Assembly: GCF_009827305.1 (NCBI RefSeq)
Contig: NZ_WTYJ01000003.1
Span: 62,001 to 126,000 of the forward strand
DNA: 64,000 bases
Reading direction: 5' to 3'
Source: Croceibacterium xixiisoli
Lineage (GTDB): Bacteria > Pseudomonadota > Alphaproteobacteria > Sphingomonadales > Sphingomonadaceae
The position numbers were made by a program, and so were the translations under genes. Shown piece after piece: positions 53,500 to 61,014 of the stretch. Position 1 is the first letter of the stretch. Each line of letters starts with the position of its first letter. The notes under the pieces are model-generated. The model was not told the origin of the DNA, did no database searches, and saw nothing but the letters and a program-made list of their open reading frames with translations.

Positions 53500-53853
53500 T
53501 CAGAACAATTCGTCAGTGTGCGGTTTGGGGATATCTTCGGGCGCGGCGCGTTCGAACAGGCGGTAACGCGCCAGCAGATGGTCCAGCACCGCCGGGTGCA
53601 GCGGATGCTGGAAGGACACGCCGATATCCATGCCGTTGCGCCACCGTACCGTCGATTCGATCGGTCCGATATCGGCCAGCCGCATCATGATCGTCTTGCC
53701 GACGTCGAGCAGGGAAAAGTTTTGGTGCAGCCGGCATCCCGAAACGGACAGATCGGAAACGCGCACGACGTGCATGCGGCCGCTGCCGGTACGGAAGCGG
53801 CCGGTCAATTCCACCTGGCTGCGGGGATCGCGCTTTATCAGCTGCCGTGTCAT
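53500..53853 (-). CDS. PilZ-domain protein
   Basis: About 117 aa, with the start at ATG 53853 (GGAG 6 bases upstream); an ATG 4 codons earlier is the alternative. The PilZ c-di-GMP motifs are present: an Arg-containing stretch KRDPRSQVELTGRF and DLSVSGCRL (D-x-S-x-x-G). Likely a c-di-GMP-sensing single-domain protein. It lies downstream of the spt-acp genes on the same strand, with a 183-bp gap holding a GAGCCCCGC/GCGGGGCTC hairpin at 53965-53995 and no U-run. Confidence 0.82.
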   Translation of the reverse strand: MTRQLIKRDPRSQVELTGRFRTGSGRMHVVRVSDLSVSGCRLHQNFSLLDVGKTIMMRLADIGPIESTVRWRNGMDIGVSFQHPLHPAVLDHLLARYRLFERAAPEDIPKPHTDELF

Positions 53854-54036
53854 GGCCTGCTCCATTTCTGGATACAGCTGTTACCAGCAAATCCTTACCG
53901 CCGGACTAACCTTCTTGGGACCAGCGATGCAGGGCAATCGCCGCAAACGGAACGCCAATGCCAAGGAGCCCCGCATGCGACTGGCACGCGGGGCTCGAAT
54001 ACCTTTCCAGTAAACCGGGTCAGGCGCGGTTCGCGA

Positions 54037-55257
54037 TCAGATGATGCTGACGGCCTTGCCCGCGCGTTCGAACATGCCGAGGATGGTTTCCACCTCTTCG
54101 GTGCTGTGTTCTGCGCAGAGGGAGCATCGCAGCAGCGTCATGTTGGCCGGGGTTGCCGGTGGGCGCGCCAGATTGACATACAGCCCTTCCTTCAGCAGCG
54201 CTTCCCACATCGCCGCGCCGCGTTCCAGGTCGGGCATGATCACGGCCACGATGGCACTCTGCGGTTCGGTGGTCCCCAGGGTGAAACCCAGCTTCGTCAG
54301 CCCGCCGTGCAAACGCTGGGAATTTTCCCACAAATGTGCCCGCTTGGCGCCGCCCTGCATCAGCTTGCGGATGCTGGTCGCGGCGGTTGCCACCACGCTC
54401 GGCGGCAGGCTCGCGGTGAAGACATAGGGGCGGCACACCAGTCGCATGATTTCGAACTTCGGGTGGTTGGACACGCAAAAGCCGCCGACCGTCCCGACGC
54501 TCTTGGAAAAGGTGCCGATCACGAAATCGACATCGTCCAGCACGCCCTGCGCCTCTGCCACGCCGCGGCCGTGTTCGCCGATGAAGCCCATCGAATGGGC
54601 TTCGTCCACCAGCACCATCGCGCCATGCTTCTTGGCGACGGCGATCATTTCCTTCAGCGGGGCAATATCGCCCAGCATGGAATAGACGCCTTCAAGCACC
54701 ACCAGCTTGCCTGCACCGGCGGGAATGCGACCCAGCCGCTTGTCCATCGCTTCGATGTCATTGTGCTTGAACGGCACGACCTCTGCGTTGCCGAGCGCGC
54801 AGCCGTCCCAGATGGAAGCGTGCGAATCGATATCCAGCACGATGTAATCGCCCTTGCCGGCGATGGTGCTGATGATGCCCAGATTGGCCTGGTAGCCGGT
54901 GGAAAATACCATGGCATGATCCATGCCGTAGAATTCGCGCAGCGCGTCTTCGCAATCCCGGTGCCCGCGATAGGTGCCGTTAAGCACGCGGCTGCCCGTG
55001 GTGCCCGAACCGAAATTCTCGAGCGCCTGCTTGCCCGCTTCGATCACGTCGGGATCGAAGGTCATCCCCATATAGTTATAGGTGCCCAGCAGGATGGTTT
55101 CGCGGCCGTTGCAGATTGCCCTCGTAGGGGAAATCACACGTTCCATCACCAAGTTGAAGGGGTCTTCCACGCCGCCGGCCAGCAGTTCCGTGCGCGTGTG
55201 GATGATGCCGTCGAACTTGTCGAACAGATCAGGTGCCTGATTGGTGGTGTCGGTCAT
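54037..55257 (-). CDS. spt: Serine palmitoyltransferase
   Basis: The first enzyme of sphingolipid synthesis, condensing serine with palmitoyl thioester. The start at ATG 55257 gives 406 aa, which fits the Sphingomonas enzyme. The PLP-binding lysine is K252 in GTFSKSVGT, with DEAHSMGF at 219-226 and HASIW near 146. The family includes KBL and ALAS-like enzymes, but the adjacent dedicated acyl carrier protein supports SPT. It lies 7 bases after the acp gene. Confidence 0.93.
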   Translation of the reverse strand: MTDTTNQAPDLFDKFDGIIHTRTELLAGGVEDPFNLVMERVISPTRAICNGRETILLGTYNYMGMTFDPDVIEAGKQALENFGSGTTGSRVLNGTYRGHRDCEDALREFYGMDHAMVFSTGYQANLGIISTIAGKGDYIVLDIDSHASIWDGCALGNAEVVPFKHNDIEAMDKRLGRIPAGAGKLVVLEGVYSMLGDIAPLKEMIAVAKKHGAMVLVDEAHSMGFIGEHGRGVAEAQGVLDDVDFVIGTFSKSVGTVGGFCVSNHPKFEIMRLVCRPYVFTASLPPSVVATAATSIRKLMQGGAKRAHLWENSQRLHGGLTKLGFTLGTTEPQSAIVAVIMPDLERGAAMWEALLKEGLYVNLARPPATPANMTLLRCSLCAEHSTEEVETILGMFERAGKAVSII

Positions 55258-55264
55258 GAATGGG

Positions 55265-55507
55265 TTACTTGCCCTGCAGGGTATGAACCGCATCGACGAG
55301 ATTGCCGTAGGTCTCGATCTCGGCCTGCTGGTTCATGCTGATGATGATGTCGAACTCGTCCTCGATCGCTGCCACGAAATCCATCACGGTCAGGCTATCG
55401 AACTCCAGATCGCCGGCGAAGGTGGTGCTATCCTCGATCGATACTTGCTTCTTGTTGAACGGTTCGATCAAAGTGCGGATCACGGTGTCGACTGCAGAAC
55501 GGTCCAT
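55265..55507 (-). CDS. Acyl carrier protein dedicated to sphingolipid synthesis
   Basis: An 80-aa acyl carrier protein; start ATG 55507 with GGGAA upstream. The phosphopantetheine serine is Ser38 in EFDSLTVMDF. In Caulobacter and Sphingomonas an ACP beside spt supplies the acyl chain to SPT; the 7-bp gap here points to the same. The housekeeping AcpP should be elsewhere. Confidence 0.9.
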   Translation of the reverse strand: MDRSAVDTVIRTLIEPFNKKQVSIEDSTTFAGDLEFDSLTVMDFVAAIEDEFDIIISMNQQAEIETYGNLVDAVHTLQGK

Positions 55508-55653
55508 GCCAAATTCCCATCGCAATTGCGGTGCGCGGCGCCTGCCACGCGAATGCGGCTGCAAAACGGCCGGGGGGCCAGCTTGTCAAGGCATGTCCGC
55601 AACTTCCCTGGCTCGACGCCCCTTTGCGATGGAGGGATTCCCCCGTCGAGGCG

Positions 55654-56022
55654 CTAGGGTTCCACCAGATTGCGCACGGCCGCCATGAACGGGATGATCG
55701 ATACAGGCTTGGACAGATAGGCTTCGGCGCCGACGCTGCGAATCCGTTCTTCGTCGCCTTTCCCGGCATAGGCGGTCACTGCCAGCACCGGCACGCCGGC
55801 CAGCATGCTGTCTTGTTTCAACTCGGCGATCAAATCCAGCCCGGAAATATCCTGCAGCTGAATATCCATCACCACCAGATTGGGTGAAAAATCCCGCGCC
55901 CTTTCAATGGCGCGCTTGCCATCCGCCACCGGCTCCACCTGGAAACCACTGGCCGTCAATACATCGCAGAAAAGCTTGCGGTTGAGGTCGTTGTCCTCGA
56001 CAACAAGTATTCGCTTTGTCAT
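55654..56022 (-). CDS. divK: DivK-like single-domain response regulator
   Basis: A 122-aa receiver domain with no output domain. Residues match DivK: E9-D10 acidic pair, phospho-acceptor Asp53 in VMDIQL, and Lys105 in YLSKP. DivK links PleC/DivJ to asymmetric division in Caulobacter. Start ATG 56022 is chosen over an upstream start that adds Cys/Pro-rich sequence. It lies upstream of acp on the same strand, with a 146-bp gap, and divergent from the DUF3572 gene. Confidence 0.88.
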   Translation of the reverse strand: MTKRILVVEDNDLNRKLFCDVLTASGFQVEPVADGKRAIERARDFSPNLVVMDIQLQDISGLDLIAELKQDSMLAGVPVLAVTAYAGKGDEERIRSVGAEAYLSKPVSIIPFMAAVRNLVEP

Positions 56023-56372
56023 TTCGCCCCCGAACGGTTCCGCCCGGCCCGGGCAAAAGTTCAGGGCAACCCTATCTGCTGCATGGATGGCTGACAATTC
56101 TTAAGACGTTTTCATCCGGCGGCGGGGATGCCGCGGCCATTGCTCTGGAGGCGCTGGGATGGATCTTGTCCGATCCCGCGCGGGCGCATCGTTTTCTCGA
56201 TGTCACCGGGCTCACGCCCGATTTGCTGAGGCAGGCCGTGGGTGATGGCAGCGTGCACATGGCGGTGATGGATTTTCTCCGCGCCCACGAACCGGATCTG
56301 ATTGCCGCCGCCGCGCATATCGGTATGGCCCCGGAACAGCTCGCGACAGTCTGTCGGGGGGAGGAATGGTGA
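56016..56372 (+). CDS. DUF3572 family protein
   Basis: About 118 aa if started at TTG 56016, which overlaps the divergent divK start by 7 bases. The conserved part is AIALEALGWILSDPARAHRF through LTPDLLRQAVGD and DFLRAHEPDLIAAAAHIG, a short helical domain of unknown function typical of alphaproteobacteria. No ATG or GTG lies between residue 1 and that domain, so the true start is unclear; an ATT near 56096 would give ~91 aa, the usual length. Confidence 0.7.
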   Translation: MSFRPRTVPPGPGKSSGQPYLLHGWLTILKTFSSGGGDAAAIALEALGWILSDPARAHRFLDVTGLTPDLLRQAVGDGSVHMAVMDFLRAHEPDLIAAAAHIGMAPEQLATVCRGEEW

Positions 56373-56385
56373 ACGGGATTTCGGC

Positions 56386-57015
56386 ATGACGCGGCCCTTG
56401 GTGATCAGCGATTGCGATGAAGTGCTGCTGCACATGGTGCGGCATTTTCGCGACTGGCTGGGCAGCGAGCACGAGATCGATTTCACGCTGGAAGGCAATC
56501 CCTTCGCCGAATCGATGATCGTCCGCGCCACCGGACAGACGATCGGCATTGATGGTGTGCATGGTTATCTCGAAGGCTTCTTCGACACGCAGATGAGCCG
56601 CCAGACTGCGATCGCCGGCGCGATCGAGGCGATGACAGAACTGCAGCGTGACGCCGATGTGGTGATCCTGACCAATCTGACGGACAAGCGGAACGCGGAT
56701 CGGCGACGGCAATTGCGAGAGCACGGGCTGGATGTGCCGGTCTATACCAATCAGGGGCCCAAGGGCGGCGCGCTGCAGCGGATTATCGCCGAATATGCGC
56801 CCAGCCGCGCAGTGTTTATTGACGATATCGCCGGCCATCACCAATCGGTGTTCGAACTCGCGCCCGATGTCCGGCGGCTGCATCTGTGCGGCGAACCGGC
56901 GATTGCGCCGCATGTGCCCTGCGCCCTGACTGCCGGCCACGCCGATGCGCGGATAGACAATTGGCAGCAGGCCCTGCCCTGGCTGCTCGATACTTTGCAC
57001 GGAGATACTAAATGA
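56386..57015 (+). CDS. HAD-superfamily hydrolase
   Basis: Start ATG 56386 gives 209 aa. HAD motif I is ISDCDEVLLHM (D-x-D-E), motif II is VILTNLTDKRN, and the C-terminal metal loop is VFIDDIAGHHQSV. The substrate is unknown; it is a small phosphatase-like protein. It lies 13 bases after the DUF3572 gene and overlaps ridA by 4, so these form one operon. Confidence 0.85.
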   Translation: MTRPLVISDCDEVLLHMVRHFRDWLGSEHEIDFTLEGNPFAESMIVRATGQTIGIDGVHGYLEGFFDTQMSRQTAIAGAIEAMTELQRDADVVILTNLTDKRNADRRRQLREHGLDVPVYTNQGPKGGALQRIIAEYAPSRAVFIDDIAGHHQSVFELAPDVRRLHLCGEPAIAPHVPCALTAGHADARIDNWQQALPWLLDTLHGDTK

Positions 57016-57473
57016 CTGTTGCCGCCCGTCTCGAAGAACTGGGAATCGTCCTGCCTGCCGCTGCGGCACCGGTCGCAGCCTATGTTCCGGTGGTCGTCGC
57101 TGGCAGCCTGGCGCATGTTTCCGGGCAATTGCCGTTTGTCGATGGCCAATTGGTCACTGGCCGCCTGGGTGAGGATGTGACCGCCGATCAGGGCTATGCC
57201 GCTGCGCGTGCCTGCGGGCTGATGATCCTGGCGCAATTGCAGGCCGCGCTTGGATCGCTGGATCGGGTGGAACAAGTCGTGAAGCTGGGCGCTTTCGTCA
57301 ATTCGACCGGATCTTTCACCGATCAGCCCAGGATCGCCAATGGCGCATCCGAACTGATGGTCGAAATCTTCGGGGATGCCGGCAAGCATGCACGTGCCGC
57401 TGTCGGGGTGCCGGCGCTGCCGCTCGGCGCAGCTGTAGAAGTGGATGCAATCTTTGCTCTGGCGCCTGTTTGA
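57012..57473 (+). CDS. RidA family protein
   Basis: A 153-aa YjgF/RidA-type protein; start ATG 57012 overlaps the HAD gene by 4 bases. The fold is recognised from VAGSLAHVSGQLPFVDGQLV and the late VGVPALPLGAAVEVDAIFAL. RidA proteins deaminate enamine/imine intermediates; the conserved Arg typical of active RidA (R105 type) is placed in the region near KHARAAVGVPALP but cannot be confirmed by eye. Its 3' end overlaps the GDPD gene by 29 bases. Confidence 0.85.
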   Translation: MTVAARLEELGIVLPAAAAPVAAYVPVVVAGSLAHVSGQLPFVDGQLVTGRLGEDVTADQGYAAARACGLMILAQLQAALGSLDRVEQVVKLGAFVNSTGSFTDQPRIANGASELMVEIFGDAGKHARAAVGVPALPLGAAVEVDAIFALAPV

Positions 57474-58236
57474 CAAGCTGCTGGTTCCCGCCCCCGAACA
57501 GGGGCGCGTCGGCTGGCTGACCCGGTTTACCTACGCCCATCGTGGCCTGCACAGTGCCAATGTGGTCGAAAACTCCCGCACCGCTTTTGCGGGCGCGATC
57601 GCGCGCGGGTTGGGAATCGAATGCGATGTGCGCAAGACGCGCGATGGTCGGGCGATCGTCTTCCATGACGAAACGCTCGATCGGCTGACCGGGGAAAGCG
57701 GCCCGGTCGCCACCCGCAGCGTGGGGGAAATCACCCGGATCCTGCTGTCGGGCAGCGATGAGCACATTCCCACCCTGCGCGATCTGGTCGCCCAGATCGG
57801 CAGCGCCGTGCCGCTTTTGATCGAGCTGAAGACGCGCCGGGAACGCCCGGTCGGCCCGCTCTGCCTCGCTGTCCGTGCGGAACTGGAAGGATATTCGGGC
57901 GCGGTGGCGGTCATGTCCTTCGATCCGCGCGTGGCCAAATGGTTCGCTCGCCATGCGCCGAATCTGCTGCGTGGACTGGTGATGAGCGAGGCTGATGGCG
58001 CCAGCGCCCGGGCGCGAGTGTCCCGGCGCATGATGTTCTGGCGCGCCCGGCCGGATTTCCTCGCCTATGATATTGCCAGCCTGCCATCCTCCTTCGTTGC
58101 GGAACAGCGTGCGCGGCGTATTCCGGTGCTGGCCTGGACAGTGACCGGCGCAGAGCATGCGGCACTGGCCATCAGCCATGCCGACGCCTGCATTGCCGAA
58201 GGGGAAGGGCTGGTTGCTAGGGACAATGATGCCTAG
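57445..58236 (+). CDS. Glycerophosphodiester phosphodiesterase family protein
   Basis: A 263-aa protein with AHRGLHSANVVENSRTAF and FHDETLDRLTGESG, the two GDPD active-site histidines and Glu, and LIELKTRRERP for metal binding. It may hydrolyse glycerophosphodiesters released from membrane lipids. ATG 57445 overlaps ridA by 29 bases in a different frame. The GNAT gene follows after 9 bases. Confidence 0.9.
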   Translation: MQSLLWRLFDKLLVPAPEQGRVGWLTRFTYAHRGLHSANVVENSRTAFAGAIARGLGIECDVRKTRDGRAIVFHDETLDRLTGESGPVATRSVGEITRILLSGSDEHIPTLRDLVAQIGSAVPLLIELKTRRERPVGPLCLAVRAELEGYSGAVAVMSFDPRVAKWFARHAPNLLRGLVMSEADGASARARVSRRMMFWRARPDFLAYDIASLPSSFVAEQRARRIPVLAWTVTGAEHAALAISHADACIAEGEGLVARDNDA

Positions 58237-58245
58237 ATCTGGTTC

Positions 58246-59379
58246 ATGACCAGCACCGATTGGACGGTTCGCCTGTACCCGGCTGTGGGCCGGATTGATG
58301 CCGCATCCTGGGATGCACTTGTCGGCGGCGGCAATCCTTTCATGTCCCACGCATTCCTGACCGCGTTGGAGGATTCCGGCAGCGTTGGGCCTGGCACCGG
58401 CTGGGCGCCGGCTCCGCTGGTGATCGAGAACGGCGGTGGGCAATTGCTGGCCGCATTGCCGGCCTATGCCAAGGGGCATAGCCAGGGCGAATATGTGTTC
58501 GATCACGCCTGGGCCGATGCCTGGCATCGCGCGGGCGGCGACTATTACCCCAAACTGCAGATTGCCGTGCCTTTCACGCCCGCCAGCGGACCGCGGCTGT
58601 TGCTGTCCGATCCGGCCATGGCGCCATTGCTGCTGCGCGCAGTCGAACAATTGTGCCGCAACGAAGGTTTTTCTTCGGCGCATGCCAGCTTCATCGAACC
58701 GGAGCAGAGGCCGTTGTTCGAACAAGCCGGCTGGCTGCGGCGGCATGATATTCAATTCCACTGGCTCAACCGCGATTACGCCAGCTTTGATGATTTTCTG
58801 GCAGCGCTGTCATCGCGCAAGCGCAAGGATATCCGCAAGGAACGCGAAGCTGCGCAGGCCGGGGTGGAGATCCGCACGCTTTCCGGCGCGGATCTGAAAC
58901 CCGAACATTGGGATGCGTTCTGGCAGTTCTATCAGGATACTGGCGCGCGCAAATGGGGCACGCCCTATCTGACACGATCGGCCTTCGATCTGCTGGGTGA
59001 ACGCATGGGGGATCAGATTCTGCTGTTCCTCGCCTATGCCGACGGTCAGCCGATTGCCGGGGCGTTGAATTTCATCGGCGCGGATGCCCTATACGGCCGC
59101 TATTGGGGTTGTCTGGTCGACAAGCCGTTCCTGCATTTCGAACTGTGTTATTATCGCGCCATCGATGAAGCGATTGCGCGGGGGCTCAACCGGGTAGAGG
59201 CGGGTGCTCAGGGCGGGCACAAGCTCGCGCGGGGCTATGAACCGGTGCAGACCTGTTCGATGCATTACATCGCCGATCCCGGTTTTCGCGCGGCGGTGGC
59301 TGATTACCTGGCCCAGGAACGCGATGGCATCGCGCTGGACCAACTTGTTCTGAACGACCGGACGCCATTCCGCCGCTGA
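58246..59379 (+). CDS. GNAT-fold acyltransferase (PF04339/FemAB-like)
   Basis: A 377-aa protein of the DUF482/PF04339 type, related to FemAB. Typical features are NPFMSHAFLTALEDSGSVGP, the Trp/His-rich DHAWADAWHRAGGDYYPKLQ, HWLNRDYASFDDFLAALSSR and GAQGGHKLARGYEPVQTCSM. Genes of this family are common in sphingomonads; the substrate is unknown. It follows the GDPD gene after 9 bases and ends next to the convergent SEL1-like gene. Confidence 0.88.
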   Translation: MTSTDWTVRLYPAVGRIDAASWDALVGGGNPFMSHAFLTALEDSGSVGPGTGWAPAPLVIENGGGQLLAALPAYAKGHSQGEYVFDHAWADAWHRAGGDYYPKLQIAVPFTPASGPRLLLSDPAMAPLLLRAVEQLCRNEGFSSAHASFIEPEQRPLFEQAGWLRRHDIQFHWLNRDYASFDDFLAALSSRKRKDIRKEREAAQAGVEIRTLSGADLKPEHWDAFWQFYQDTGARKWGTPYLTRSAFDLLGERMGDQILLFLAYADGQPIAGALNFIGADALYGRYWGCLVDKPFLHFELCYYRAIDEAIARGLNRVEAGAQGGHKLARGYEPVQTCSMHYIADPGFRAAVADYLAQERDGIALDQLVLNDRTPFRR

Positions 59380-59712
59380 TCAGGCCGCCCGGCGTTCCCC
59401 GGCGCGCAGCCATTCGCGGGCTCGGCGCTGCGCCTCGGCGATTTCGCGCGCGGTCATTTCGTCGGAGATGTCGGCCCGGCAACAGGCCGCCTCTTCATGG
59501 CCGCGCGAGGCCGCCAGATTGAACCATTTGTGCGCTTCGATCAAATCGCAGTTCACCCCGAGATTGCCGGTCGAATAGGCCACCCCCAGGTCGAAACAGG
59601 CGTGGATATCCCCTTGCGCGGCGTCGGCCATAAAGTGGGCCACACGCAGATCCGGCGCGGTTTCATCGGCCGGTGTTTTCTTCACGAATATTTCGATCCT
59701 GGGCTGTTCCAT
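59380..59712 (-). CDS. SEL1-repeat (TPR-like) small protein
   Basis: A 110-aa protein with one clear Sel1-like repeat pair: AAQGDIHACFDLGVAYSTGN and EAHKWFNLAASRGHEEAACC. These helical repeats support protein contacts. No signal peptide is visible. It is convergent with the GNAT gene and divergent to dksA; 59713-59995 holds no other gene. Confidence 0.8.
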   Translation of the reverse strand: MEQPRIEIFVKKTPADETAPDLRVAHFMADAAQGDIHACFDLGVAYSTGNLGVNCDLIEAHKWFNLAASRGHEEAACCRADISDEMTAREIAEAQRRAREWLRAGERRAA

Positions 59713-59995
59713 GACCGTGTCCCCTTGCTCGAGGCCCCCTGGCCCGATGCTTCGATGGGCAATGATTTCCAGAAGCTTTTCAAAAAATGGTTAATGCTAC
59801 AGTTAAATATGGAATAGTACTTAGCTTTACTACGCTGTTTGGGGAGCTTTTTGGCGGAGTCGGGCAGGCCTAGATTGCGCTTGTGCGGCTATCCGGCTGC
59901 CCTTATAGGCCGCGCCAATTCGACCGGATGGCATATGCCAAGTCGCAGATGTCGCCGGCGGGCCACGCCGTGATGTGCGAGTGGAGTGGATATCG

Positions 59996-60445
59996 GTGCA
60001 GAATGACGAAATAGACATCCTCGCCATGGCCAAGCGGGCTCTGGACCGGGATTATGCCCCGTCCGATGACGAGGAATACATGTCCCCGCAACAGCTCAAC
60101 TACTTTCGGGTGTTGCTGCTGGAATGGAAGAAATCGATCCTGTCGGCCTCGGAAAACACGCTGCAGTCGCTGCAGGATGGTCCGATCCGCGAACCCGATC
60201 TTAATGATCGTGCCTCCAGTGAAACCGATTGGGGCATTGAACTGCGCACCCGAGACCGGCAGCGCAAGCTGATTTCCAAGATCGATTCCGCCCTGCGTCG
60301 GATCGATGCCGGCGAATATGGTTGGTGCGAAGTCAGCGGCGAACCGATCGGGATCAACCGTCTGATCGCCCGCCCGATCGCCACCATGACGGTGGAGGCC
60401 CAGCAAGCCCATGAACGTCGTGAAAAGGTTTCCCGAGACGACTGA
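59996..60445 (+). CDS. dksA: RNA polymerase-binding transcription factor DksA
   Basis: About 149 aa. GTG 59996 is chosen for GGAG 9 bases upstream; an ATG at 60026 is possible. The coiled-coil tip has the DxxDxA motif in LNDRASSETDW. The zinc finger is degenerate: only the first Cys remains (GWCEVSGEPIGINRL), with Ser, Thr and Ala at the other positions. This loss is known in alphaproteobacterial DksA. It modulates rRNA and stress promoters with ppGpp. Confidence 0.9.
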   Translation: MQNDEIDILAMAKRALDRDYAPSDDEEYMSPQQLNYFRVLLLEWKKSILSASENTLQSLQDGPIREPDLNDRASSETDWGIELRTRDRQRKLISKIDSALRRIDAGEYGWCEVSGEPIGINRLIARPIATMTVEAQQAHERREKVSRDD

Positions 60446-60584
60446 TCCAAAGCGGGACAGGTTTAATCCTGCCCGCCGGTATTAAGATTCGCTTAGGCAT
60501 GGTTTTGCCATGGTCCTGCGCAGGCGATGAAACGTGCCGGCCGCCTCTCTGCGGCGGGCCACGCAAGGGAACAGTACAAGCACG

Positions 60585-60947
60585 ATGAGCAATGTCGACA
60601 CTCGTCAGGTCAACCGGGACAGTCTGCTGCTGCTCGCGCAATTGCGTGTCGATGGCCAGGATGTCCTGCACCAGATCAAGGTGCGCAACCTGTCGGCGGG
60701 CGGCATGATGGCAGAAGGCGACGTCCGGGTGATGCGCGGGTCGCTGGTCGCTGTGGAACTGCGCAATATTGGCTGGGTTGAAGGCTCGGTTGCCTGGAAG
60801 CAGGACAATCGTTTTGGGATCGCGTTTGTTGAGGAAGTGGATCCCAAGCTCGTAAGAGCGCCGGTAACCGGGGACGATTTCGAAAGTCCGCGTTATGCCC
60901 GCGCCCCGGCCACGCCGGTGGACGCATCGCGCCTGCGCAAGATCTGA
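60585..60947 (+). CDS. PilZ-domain protein (second)
   Basis: About 120 aa from ATG 60585. It has VRNLSAGGMMAEGD (N-x-S-x-x-G type) after a basic N-terminus (TRQVNRDSLLLLAQLRVDG), followed by EGSVAWKQDNRFGIAFVEEV. The Arg motif for c-di-GMP is incomplete, so binding is uncertain. The C-terminus is Ala/Pro-rich. It lies 139 bases after dksA and 67 bases before the SBP gene. Confidence 0.8.
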   Translation: MSNVDTRQVNRDSLLLLAQLRVDGQDVLHQIKVRNLSAGGMMAEGDVRVMRGSLVAVELRNIGWVEGSVAWKQDNRFGIAFVEEVDPKLVRAPVTGDDFESPRYARAPATPVDASRLRKI

Positions 60948-61014
60948 TTCGCGGGGCGCTGGTTTTTGAGGACGATGGTTGAAGGCGCCCCGGCGCCCGC
61001 CTAGTGTCGTGGCT

